From: Actinoplanes derwentensis
Lineage (GTDB): Bacteria; Actinomycetota; Actinomycetes; Mycobacteriales; Micromonosporaceae
Direction: 5' to 3'
Length of the DNA stretch: 64,000 bases
Assembly: GCF_900104725.1 (NCBI RefSeq)
Contig: NZ_LT629758.1
Coordinates: forward strand, 3,410,001 to 3,474,000
How positions within the stretch are numbered: the stretch's first letter is position 1; the number at the start of each line of letters is the position of its first letter. Of the stretch, positions 15,286 to 22,986 are shown in pieces. A program made the translations under genes and the position numbers. The notes under the pieces were generated by a model that saw only the letters and a program-made list of their open reading frames with translations, searched no databases and had not been told where the DNA came from.

Positions 15286-16251
15286 TCAGCCGAGCCGCTC
15301 CGCGAGCCACCGGAGCTGGGCGCGGCTGTGGAAGGCGTCGCCGTGTTCGTGACCGTTGAACGGGTAGACCTCCAGCGAACGCGACGGGCGGGCCAGGCGT
15401 GACACGCCATAGTGGTTGTAAGCGGCGAATCCGGTGCTCGGCGGGCAGACCGTGTCCCGTAAGCCGATGCCGAAGTGGGCGGGTGCGGTGGCGCGGCGGG
15501 CGAAGTGAACGCCGTCGAAGTAGCTGAGGGTGGTCCAGACGGCCGGGCCCTGGTCCCGGTGAACGGACAGATAGTCGGTGATCTCCCCGTACGGCGCGTT
15601 GTCGGTCAGGTCGACGGCCCGCCGGATGTGACACAGGAACGGCGCCGACACCAGGACCGCCGTCAGATCCGGGACCAGGCCGGCGACAGCCAGGGCCAGC
15701 CCGCCGCCCTGGCTGTTGCCGGCCACCGCGACGCGTGCCGGGTCGGCGCCGGGCAGGGTCCGGGACGCGGCGACGGCACGGACGGCGTCGGTGATGAGCC
15801 GACGGTAGTAGTAGTCGTACGGCGAAAGGATACCCCGGGTGATCCCGGCGCCCGCCGGATCCGGGGTGTCGCCGCCGCAGCCGTAGCGATCGCCCTGTCC
15901 CCGGTTGTCCATCAGCAGGTGAGCGTACCCGGCCGAGACCCAGGTCAGGCGTTCGTGCGGCAGTCCGCGGCCGCGTCCGTAACCGGCGAACTCGACGACG
16001 GCGGGCAGTGGCTCGTCGATCTCGGCGGGACGCGAGTACCAGGCCCGGATCGGCTGGCCGCCGAAACCGGCGAACGTGACGTCCCAGCAATCGATCCACC
16101 GCAGATCGTTCTCCACGGGCTGGACGTCCAGGAGCGCGGGCGCGGGCGGCGCGGCGAGGGTCGACTTCCAGAAGGTGTCGAAGTCGTCCGGTTCACCGAC
16201 CACCGGCACGTAGCGTTCCAGCTGGTCGAGCGGCAGATCGAAAGCGGCCAT
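15286..16251 (-). CDS. Acetylxylan esterase / cephalosporin-C deacetylase (CE7)
   Basis: Alpha/beta-hydrolase of 321 residues from carbohydrate esterase family 7, which removes acetyl groups from xylo-oligosaccharides. The family triad is visible: S180 in GNSQGG, D266 in LRDTVCP and H301 in NGHEHG. The conserved RGQGDRYG motif is at about 115-122. There is no signal peptide, so it acts in the cytoplasm on imported acetylated oligomers. It lies 37 bp downstream of the LacI regulator on the same strand and divergent from the xylan importer operon, so it is very likely part of the same regulon. Confidence 0.92.
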   Translation of the reverse strand: MAAFDLPLDQLERYVPVVGEPDDFDTFWKSTLAAPPAPALLDVQPVENDLRWIDCWDVTFAGFGGQPIRAWYSRPAEIDEPLPAVVEFAGYGRGRGLPHERLTWVSAGYAHLLMDNRGQGDRYGCGGDTPDPAGAGITRGILSPYDYYYRRLITDAVRAVAASRTLPGADPARVAVAGNSQGGGLALAVAGLVPDLTAVLVSAPFLCHIRRAVDLTDNAPYGEITDYLSVHRDQGPAVWTTLSYFDGVHFARRATAPAHFGIGLRDTVCPPSTGFAAYNHYGVSRLARPSRSLEVYPFNGHEHGDAFHSRAQLRWLAERLG

Positions 16252-16288
16252 GGCGGGACCTCACAGAGCAGGCGATCGGTGCGGGCGA

Positions 16289-17296
16289 TCAGTGCGGTGG
16301 AGCGGTGCTCTCGCGGACGATCAGTTCGGTGACCAGGTCGACACGGGTCATCGGGACGGGCACGCCGCGTGCCAGGTCGAGCAGCATCCGGACGGCGGTG
16401 CCGGCCATCTCTCGCACGTGCTGGTCGACGGTGGTGAGCGGGGTCGCCGACCAGGCGGTCATCTCCACGTTGTCGTAGCCGACGACGGACAGGTCGGCGG
16501 GCACCTGCAACCCGAGCTTGCGGGCGGCCCGGATGACACCCATGGCCTGCATGTCGGAACCGGCGAACACCGCGGTCGGCCGGTCGGCCACGCCGAGCAG
16601 GTCGAGTCCGTGCTGGTAGCCGGTCTCGCCGGTGAAGTGCCCGTACCGCACGAGCGCCGGGTCGGCGGGGAGGCCGTGCTCGTCGTGGGCGGAACGGTAA
16701 CCGGCGACGCGGGCCCGGCTGCACAGCACGTCGGCCGGGCCGGAGACGACGGCGATCCGGCGGTGGCCGAGGTCGAGCAGGTGGCGGGTGGCGAGCAGAC
16801 CGCCGTTGAAGTTGTTGGAACCGACGGTCGGTACCGAGGCTGCGGTGGCGCTGTCGGTGTCCAGGACCACGAACGGGATCCGCTGCCGGTGCAGTTGCCG
16901 CTGCTGGGACTCGGTGGGGTGGCAGAGCACCAGGAGCACACCGAGCGGGTTGCGGGCCAGCACGTCGTCGGCCCAGTGCCGGGGTGGCCGGTGGCTGCCG
17001 TCGAGCTGGGAGATCAGCAGTTCGACGCGGGCGGCGGTGGTGACCGCTTCGACACCGCGGATGACCTCCATCGCCCAGGCGGAGTCGAACTCGTGGAACA
17101 CCAGGTCGATGTGGCCGGTGACGGCGGGTGGGCGGCGGCTGCGCCGGCGGTATCCGTGTGCCTGCAGGCTCGCCTCGACGCGGGCCCGGGTCTGGGCGGC
17201 GACGTCGGAGCGGCCGTTGAGGACCTTGGACACGGTCGTCACCGAGACGCCGACCTCACCCGCGATGACGGCGATGGTCGTGCGGGGTTCAGTCAT
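16289..17296 (-). CDS. LacI-family repressor of the xylan locus
   Basis: Sugar-responsive repressor of 335 residues. An N-terminal LacI helix-turn-helix (IAVIAGEVGVSVTTVSKVLN, about 7-26) is followed by a hinge helix region and a periplasmic-binding-like effector domain (from about 60) containing FAGSDMQAMGVIRAA and VVGYDNVEMTAW. ATG 17296 gives the canonical start; the frame stays open upstream. It is divergent from the importer/glycosidase operon with a 191-bp intergenic region holding a strong promoter and candidate operators. The inducer is likely a xylose-containing or aldouronic oligosaccharide (inference). Confidence 0.92.
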   Translation of the reverse strand: MTEPRTTIAVIAGEVGVSVTTVSKVLNGRSDVAAQTRARVEASLQAHGYRRRSRRPPAVTGHIDLVFHEFDSAWAMEVIRGVEAVTTAARVELLISQLDGSHRPPRHWADDVLARNPLGVLLVLCHPTESQQRQLHRQRIPFVVLDTDSATAASVPTVGSNNFNGGLLATRHLLDLGHRRIAVVSGPADVLCSRARVAGYRSAHDEHGLPADPALVRYGHFTGETGYQHGLDLLGVADRPTAVFAGSDMQAMGVIRAARKLGLQVPADLSVVGYDNVEMTAWSATPLTTVDQHVREMAGTAVRMLLDLARGVPVPMTRVDLVTELIVRESTAPPH

Positions 17297-17331
17297 CGAA
17301 ACATCACGCACCACCATCGGTAGTTGCGAGC

Positions 17332-17340
17332 CGAATTTCG
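17332..17340. promoter_or_regulatory. Candidate operator CGAATTTCG upstream of lacI-type gene
   Basis: A 9-bp perfect palindrome (CGAA-T-TTCG) lies 36 bp upstream of the LacI start. Similar CGAA-N-TTCG elements are known, from memory, upstream of actinomycete xylanase genes. The short length makes the call tentative. Confidence 0.35.
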
Positions 17341-17410
17341 CTGCACCATACCGGCCATCCATCGACGTAGTCCACTGCTGATCACCATCAGAACAGCGCG
17401 TTGATGTGCC

Positions 17411-17439
17411 TTGACACATCCTCGTAACAGACTTACGTT
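17411..17439 (+). promoter_or_regulatory. Promoter of the xylan importer operon
   Basis: TTGACA (17411-17416), a 17-bp spacer and TACGTT (17434-17439): a near-consensus housekeeping-sigma promoter placing the start of transcription about 40 nt before the first permease gene. Confidence 0.65.
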
Positions 17440-17465
17440 CGCCGCCAGACATACCGATCGTTCGA

Positions 17466-17476
17466 TGAAACTTTCG
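17466..17476. promoter_or_regulatory. Candidate operator TGAAACTTTCG
   Basis: The palindromic core GAAACTTTC (17467-17475) lies just downstream of the predicted transcription start and 12 bp before the permease ATG, where a LacI-family repressor would block transcription. It is not identical in sequence to the CGAATTTCG site in the same intergenic region. Confidence 0.4.
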
Positions 17477-17487
17477 GATGAGGTGGC

Positions 17488-18378
17488 ATGAAACATCTGC
17501 GCCGGGATTGGCAGCTGTACTCGCTCGCCGTACTCCCGCTGTTGTTCCTGGTGATCTTCCGGTATCTCCCGATGCTCGGGAACGTCATCGCTTTCCGGCG
17601 GTACGAACCCGGCGGTGCCCTGTTCGGGGAGTACTGGGTGGGCCTTCGGTATTTCCGGATGTTCCTCGGCGACCCGACGTTCTGGCAGGTCTTCACCAAC
17701 ACGATCGTGATGGGCGGTCTGACGCTGCTGTTCTGTTTCCCGCTGCCGATCGTGCTCGCGCTGCTGCTCAACGAGGTGCGCACGCGCTGGCTGAAAGGTT
17801 TCGTGCAGACGATCTCTTACCTGCCGCACTTCCTGTCGATCGTGGTGATCGCCGGCCTGATCCTGCAGACGGTCTCGATCGACGGCGTGATCAACCAGGG
17901 CTTGCGGGCGTTCGGGCAGGATCCGGTCGGCTTCATCCAGGATCCGGCCTGGTTCCGGACGCTCTACGTGTCGTCGGAGGTGTGGCAGACCGCCGGCTGG
18001 GGCACCATCCTCTACCTCGCGGCGCTCACCACCGTCGACGCCGACCTGTACGACCAGGCCAAGGTCGACGGCGCGAACCGCTGGCGGCAGACCTGGCACG
18101 TGACGCTGCCCGGCATCCGCCCCACGATGATCACGCTGCTGATCCTCAACATCGGGACGTTCCTGGCCGTCGGTTTCGAGAAGATCCTGCTGCTCTACAA
18201 CCCGCTGACGTACGAGACCGCGGACGTCGTCTCGACCTATCTCTACCGGGTCGGCATCGTCTCCGGCAGCTTCAGTTACGCCGCCGCGATCGGCCTGTTC
18301 GAGTCGCTGATCGGGCTGGCGCTGGTGCTCGGCGCGAACACCCTGTCCCGTCGCGTGGCCGGAACCAGCCTGTGGTGA
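17488..18378 (+). CDS. Oligosaccharide ABC permease (LplB/AguG-like)
   Basis: Inner-membrane permease of 296 residues in the LplB subgroup of CUT1 transporters. Six hydrophobic segments are visible. The N-terminus (LYSLAVLPLLFLVIFRYLPM) and the EAA-like loop QAKVDGANRWRQTWHVTLPG at about 190-209 are typical. With the next permease and the 548-residue binding protein it resembles the LplB/YtcP/LplA-type systems that import aldouronates in Paenibacillus. First gene of the operon; its stop overlaps the next start (GTGA). Confidence 0.9.
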   Translation: MKHLRRDWQLYSLAVLPLLFLVIFRYLPMLGNVIAFRRYEPGGALFGEYWVGLRYFRMFLGDPTFWQVFTNTIVMGGLTLLFCFPLPIVLALLLNEVRTRWLKGFVQTISYLPHFLSIVVIAGLILQTVSIDGVINQGLRAFGQDPVGFIQDPAWFRTLYVSSEVWQTAGWGTILYLAALTTVDADLYDQAKVDGANRWRQTWHVTLPGIRPTMITLLILNIGTFLAVGFEKILLLYNPLTYETADVVSTYLYRVGIVSGSFSYAAAIGLFESLIGLALVLGANTLSRRVAGTSLW

Positions 18379-19244
18379 CGGTGACCCGGGGATACCGGGT
18401 CTTCCAAGCCGTGAACGCGGTCGTGCTGGCCACCGTGGTGCTGGTGACGCTGTTTCCGTTCGTGAACATCGTGGCCCGTTCGTTCAGCGGCGAGCAGGAG
18501 ATCAGATCCGGTCAGGTGACGTTCTGGCCGAAAGGCTTCAACCTGACCACGTACGAACGGGTCATGTCCGACGCCCTGTTCTGGACCAACTACCGCAACA
18601 CCGTGGTCTACACGGTCGTCGCCACGGTCATCGCCCTGTTCCTGACCACCTGTTACGCCTACGTCCTCTCGAAGAGGAATCTTCGGCTGAGGGGCCTTCT
18701 CGTCGGCATCGCGGTCTTCACCATGTTCTTCAACGGCGGCCTGATCCCCAACTATGTGCTGATCAGCGCCCTCGGCCTGCGCAACACGCTGTGGGCGATC
18801 GTGCTGCCGAACGCGATAAGCGTCTTCAACCTGCTCGTGATGAAGGCGTTCTTCGAAAGCCTGCCGACCGAGTTGGAGGAGGCGGCTGCGGTCGACGGCT
18901 GCGGCACCTACGGCACCCTGCTGCGGATCGTGCTGCCGCTGTCGAAGGCGGTGCTGGCCACGATGCTGCTGTTCTACGCGGTGGCGTTCTGGAACTCGTG
19001 GTTCGCCGGCTTCCTCTACATGGACCGGCAGGAACTGTTCCCGGTCACGGTCTACCTGCGCAACCTCATCGCCGGTGCCACCTCCGGCACCGACAACACC
19101 GCGTCCAGCGAGGCGGCACTACAGATCGCGGCCAGTATCCAGGCGGTCACGATCGTCCTCACCATGCTGCCGATCATGCTCGTCTACCCGTTCATCCAGC
19201 GGTTCTTCGTCTCCGGCGTCATGCTCGGCGCCGTCAAAGGTTAG
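18375..19244 (+). CDS. Oligosaccharide ABC permease (YtcP/LplC-like)
   Basis: Second permease, 289 residues, six hydrophobic segments. EAA loop LEEAAAVDGCGTYGTLLRIV at about 173-192; C-terminus PFIQRFFVSGVMLGAVKG, the usual end of this family. GTG 18375 overlaps the previous stop by four bases; the frame is open much further upstream across the previous gene. It forms the channel heterodimer with the LplB-like protein. No ATPase gene follows. Confidence 0.9.
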   Translation: MTVTRGYRVFQAVNAVVLATVVLVTLFPFVNIVARSFSGEQEIRSGQVTFWPKGFNLTTYERVMSDALFWTNYRNTVVYTVVATVIALFLTTCYAYVLSKRNLRLRGLLVGIAVFTMFFNGGLIPNYVLISALGLRNTLWAIVLPNAISVFNLLVMKAFFESLPTELEEAAAVDGCGTYGTLLRIVLPLSKAVLATMLLFYAVAFWNSWFAGFLYMDRQELFPVTVYLRNLIAGATSGTDNTASSEAALQIAASIQAVTIVLTMLPIMLVYPFIQRFFVSGVMLGAVKG

Positions 19245-19256
19245 GAGCGCTCCCCC

Positions 19257-20903
19257 ATGGTTCAGCTCACCAGACGTCACCTGTTGACCGCCGCGGGTGC
19301 CGCCGCCGTGGCCGCCGGGCTCAGCGCCTGCGACTCCGCTTCGTCGTCGTCCTCGGACGTCGACGACAAGCGGGCCGGGGCGATGGACGGGTTCAAGGCC
19401 GGTGACCAGTTCAAGGCCACCGAACCCCTGACGTTCCCGATCATGATGCTCAGCAACCAGGGATACCCGTACAAGGCGGACTGGCCCTTCTTCAAGGAAC
19501 TGACCGCGCGGACCAACGTGACCCTGGAGTCGACGGCGGTGCCGGGCAGTGACTACAACCAGAAACGCAGCGTGATGGTGAGCGCCGGGGACGCGCCGTT
19601 CATCATCCCGAAGACCTACCATCCGGACGAGGAGGCGTTCATCGCCGGAGGCGCCATCCTGGCGGTCAGTGATTACGCCGCGTTGATGCCGCACTTCACC
19701 GAGAAGGTCGCGCGCTGGAATCTGCAGCCCAACCTGGACCAGTTCAAGGCCGAGGACGGCAAGTATTACCTGCTGCCCGGCCTGCACGAGAACGCCTGGC
19801 AGGACTATTCGCTGGCGGTTCGCACCGACGTGATGACAAGACTCGGCCTGACCGCGCCCCGGACTTTCGACGACCTGACGGCCGTGCTGCGCGAGATGAA
19901 GAAGGCGCACCCGGACGTCTACCCGATCTCCGACCGCTGGAGCACTCCCCCGCAGCCGGGCGCGAACAACCTTCTCAACCTGATCGCCACTGCCCACGAC
20001 GCGCACGCCGGCTGGGGCTGGACCCCGACCCACTGGGATCCGGCCGCCGCGAGATTCACCTACTCCGGATCGACAGATCAGTACCGGCAGACCTTGGAGT
20101 ACGTCTACCAGCTGGTCAAGGAGGGTCTGCTCGACCCGGAGAGCTTCACGCAGACCGATGACATCGCCCGGCAGAAGTTCGCCAACGGCAAATCGTTCGT
20201 GATCAGTGCCAACGCGCAGACCCTGGTGAACGAGGCTCGCAAGGACATCGTCAAGATCCCCGGCGCCGCGGTGGCCAAGATGATCCTGCCGATCGGCCCG
20301 GCCGGTGCCACTCTGCCCGGCACCTCACGGCTGGAGAACGGCATCATGATCTCCAAGAAGGCGCTGGAATCGAAGAACTTCGTGGCCATGATGCAGTTCA
20401 TCGACTGGCTCTGGTACTCCGACGCGGGCCTGATGTTCAGCAAGTGGGGCATCGAGGGCCAGACCTATTCCGGCAAGGTCGACGACGGCTCCTTCAAACT
20501 CGACCCGGGCATCAAATGGGGCGGCATCAACCCCGGCGCGGCGAAGGATCTGCAAGTCGACTACGGATTCTCCAACGGCGTCTTCGCGTACGGCGGCAGC
20601 ACCGCCATGCTCAACTCGCAGTTCTCCGACGAGGAGAAGACCTTCCAGGCCGAGATGAACAAACGGCAGGTCCGGCCGGTGTCGCCGCCCGCACCGCTGA
20701 GCATCGAGGAGCGCGAACAGGTCACCCTCTGGGACTCGGCCCTCAAGGACCACGTCTTCCAGAACACCCTCAAGTTCGCGCTCGGGCAGCGGCCGCTCAG
20801 CGAATGGGACGCCTACGTCAAGGAACTGGAGGGTAAGAACTCCACCAAGTACCTGGACATCGTGAACAAGGCGTACGAGCGCTACAAGAAGGCGCACGGA
20901 TGA
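19257..20903 (+). CDS. Oligosaccharide-binding lipoprotein (LplA/YtcQ-like)
   Basis: Extracellular binding protein of 548 residues, the large size typical of the LplA/YtcQ subgroup. The signal region has a twin arginine (TRRHLLTAAG) and a lipobox LSAC at about 22-25, so it is probably Tat-exported and lipid-anchored. Blocks such as KEDIVKIPG-like, GTSRLENGIMISKKALE and the aromatic-rich WPFFKELT region fit sugar binding. It follows the permeases by 12 bp and is coupled by an ATGA overlap to the GH39 gene. Ligand probably xylo- or aldouronic oligosaccharide, judged from the downstream enzymes. Confidence 0.9.
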   Translation: MVQLTRRHLLTAAGAAAVAAGLSACDSASSSSSDVDDKRAGAMDGFKAGDQFKATEPLTFPIMMLSNQGYPYKADWPFFKELTARTNVTLESTAVPGSDYNQKRSVMVSAGDAPFIIPKTYHPDEEAFIAGGAILAVSDYAALMPHFTEKVARWNLQPNLDQFKAEDGKYYLLPGLHENAWQDYSLAVRTDVMTRLGLTAPRTFDDLTAVLREMKKAHPDVYPISDRWSTPPQPGANNLLNLIATAHDAHAGWGWTPTHWDPAAARFTYSGSTDQYRQTLEYVYQLVKEGLLDPESFTQTDDIARQKFANGKSFVISANAQTLVNEARKDIVKIPGAAVAKMILPIGPAGATLPGTSRLENGIMISKKALESKNFVAMMQFIDWLWYSDAGLMFSKWGIEGQTYSGKVDDGSFKLDPGIKWGGINPGAAKDLQVDYGFSNGVFAYGGSTAMLNSQFSDEEKTFQAEMNKRQVRPVSPPAPLSIEEREQVTLWDSALKDHVFQNTLKFALGQRPLSEWDAYVKELEGKNSTKYLDIVNKAYERYKKAHG

Positions 20904-22345
20904 GTGCCTGGCGCGCGTGTGTCGGGACCGGGCGGATGGAACTCGCGCTGCGCCGGGACTATCAGGAATCCCTGGCCCTGGTGCAGCGGGAGATCGGGTT
21001 CCGGCACATTCGCGGACACGGAATCTTCGCCGACGGCATGGGCATTCACCGGCCACCGAGGACCTCGTTCACCTACCTCGACCAGGTTGTCGACGCCTAC
21101 CTGGAACTGGGGATCCGGCCCTTTCTCGAACTGGGATTCATGCCGTCCGAGCTGGCCTCCGGTGATCAGACGGTGTTCTGGTGGCGCGGCAACGTCACTC
21201 CCCCGCGTTCTTACCAGGAATGGGCCGAGCTCGTACGAGCGACCATCACGCACCTGATCGACCGTTACGGGCTCGACGAGGTGCGTGGCTGGCCGATCGA
21301 AGTGTGGAACGAACCGAACCTGCCGCAGTTCTGGCAGAACGCGGACGCCGGCGCCTATCACCGGCTCTATCAGGTGACGGCGTCGACCATCAAGGAAGTG
21401 GACGCGGAACTGCAGGTCGGGGGCCCGGCGATCTCCCCGGGATCGGACGAGTGGCTGGAGACGTTCGCCGAATTCGTGATCAGCCGGGGTGTGCCGATCG
21501 ATTTCGTGAGCCGGCACGCCTACAGTTCCGGACCGGCCCAGCACGTGCCGTTCGGCACCTATCAGACCCTCGATCCGGCGTCGCGGCTGCTCGACCAGTT
21601 CGGCCTGCCCCGTAAGCAACTCGCCGGGACTCCGCTGGCCGGGCTGCCGGTGCACATCACCGAATTCAACTCGTCCTACCGGCCCGACAACCCGATTCAC
21701 GACACGGCGTTCCACGCTGCCTATCTGGCGCCGGTCGTCGCGTTCGGCGGCGATTTCGCGGACTCCTTCGCCTACTGGACGTTCTGCGACATGTTCGAGG
21801 AGGAGGGCGTGCCGACGGCGCTCTTCCACGGCGGGTTCGGCCTGCTCACCCACCGGCAGATCAAAAAGCCGACCTTTCATCTGTACGCGTTTCTCGCTCG
21901 CATGGGAGACCGGCCCCTCTCCCGCGCCGATGATCACCTGGCCACCACCGATTCGACCGGCCGCGTAACCGTGCTCGCGTGGGCCCCGGTCGATCACGTC
22001 GACATGCGGCGATCTCCGCAACGGCACACGATCCGCCTGTCGCTGCCGGTCAGCGGCCCGGAAGTGTTCCTGCTGCGATCGTCCGTGGACGACGAACGGG
22101 GCAACGCGTGGACCGCGTGGCGGGAGATGGGACAACCCGTGTCGCCGCTCCCCCGGCAGCTCGACATGCTGCGGGAATGTGCCGAACCGGCGCGAAGCCA
22201 CGCCCGCCTGCCGGTGATGAACGGGCAGGTCACCCTCGACGTGCCGCTCGCCCGGCACGAGGTGACGTTGCTGGAGATCACGCCGGTGGTCTCCGAGGTG
22301 CCGCCGTGGTGGGACGAGTCGCGTCTGCTCGGGGCCACGTCGTGA
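20900..22345 (+). CDS. GH39 beta-xylosidase
   Basis: Glycoside hydrolase family 39 enzyme of 481 residues, which releases xylose from the ends of xylo-oligosaccharides. A TIM barrel carries the acid/base E138 in VWNEPN and the nucleophile E255 in ITEFNSS; the AYWTFCDMFEE block is also conserved. A beta-sandwich C-terminal domain follows from about 340. There is no signal peptide, so it is cytoplasmic. Coupled by 4-bp overlaps to its neighbours on both sides. Confidence 0.93.
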   Translation: MSAWRACVGTGRMELALRRDYQESLALVQREIGFRHIRGHGIFADGMGIHRPPRTSFTYLDQVVDAYLELGIRPFLELGFMPSELASGDQTVFWWRGNVTPPRSYQEWAELVRATITHLIDRYGLDEVRGWPIEVWNEPNLPQFWQNADAGAYHRLYQVTASTIKEVDAELQVGGPAISPGSDEWLETFAEFVISRGVPIDFVSRHAYSSGPAQHVPFGTYQTLDPASRLLDQFGLPRKQLAGTPLAGLPVHITEFNSSYRPDNPIHDTAFHAAYLAPVVAFGGDFADSFAYWTFCDMFEEEGVPTALFHGGFGLLTHRQIKKPTFHLYAFLARMGDRPLSRADDHLATTDSTGRVTVLAWAPVDHVDMRRSPQRHTIRLSLPVSGPEVFLLRSSVDDERGNAWTAWREMGQPVSPLPRQLDMLRECAEPARSHARLPVMNGQVTLDVPLARHEVTLLEITPVVSEVPPWWDESRLLGATS

Positions 22346-22986
22346 ACTCGCCGGCCGCCGCGTTCGGGACGGGGCTGCTGTCGCAGGTGACGGCGCTCGT
22401 CTACCACCTGCTCGTCGTCGAGCTGTTGTTGCTGGTCACGGCCGGTCCCGGGCTGGCCGTGACGTGGCTGCTCGATCGGGACGTGTCCAATCTGCCGCTG
22501 GCCGTGCTGTGTCTGCTGCCGGTCGGGCCGGCGTTGTCAGCCGCCCTCTACACGTTGCATCACCGTCAGCTTGACCTTACTGAGCTACGGCTAGCCGTAG
22601 CTTTTTGGCGTGGCTACCGGCTCAACGTGGGGCAAAACCTCCAGATCTGGGGCCTGTGGCTGACAGTGGCCGCGTTCAACCTGATCTCGCTGAGCGTCAT
22701 CGGCGCGGTGGTACTGCTCGGGGTCACACTGTGGATGCTCAACGCGCTGGTGATCACGGCACTGTTCGCGTTTCGTACCCGCGACGTGTTGCGCCTCTCG
22801 TCGTACCTGCTGATCCGGGCACCCTCGGTGACCATCGCCAACCTCTGCCTGCTCGTCGTCGGTCTGGGCGTGGTCTGGGCCTTCTCCGAAGTCGTGCTCG
22901 TGCTGTTCGGCTCGGTACTGGTGCTCGCACTCCTGGGTAACACCCGGCGCCTCGTCGCCCTGGTCCGGACGGAGTTCACCCGATGA
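22342..22986 (+). CDS. DUF624 (YesL-like) membrane protein
   Basis: A 214-residue membrane protein with about five to six hydrophobic segments, of the YesL/DUF624 family. These genes are repeatedly found inside oligosaccharide-uptake operons of the LplA-LplB-YtcP type, but their role is not established; an accessory part of the transporter is the usual suggestion. GTG 22342 overlaps the GH39 stop (GTGA), and its own stop overlaps the GH42 start. Confidence 0.85.
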   Translation: MNSPAAAFGTGLLSQVTALVYHLLVVELLLLVTAGPGLAVTWLLDRDVSNLPLAVLCLLPVGPALSAALYTLHHRQLDLTELRLAVAFWRGYRLNVGQNLQIWGLWLTVAAFNLISLSVIGAVVLLGVTLWMLNALVITALFAFRTRDVLRLSSYLLIRAPSVTIANLCLLVVGLGVVWAFSEVVLVLFGSVLVLALLGNTRRLVALVRTEFTR

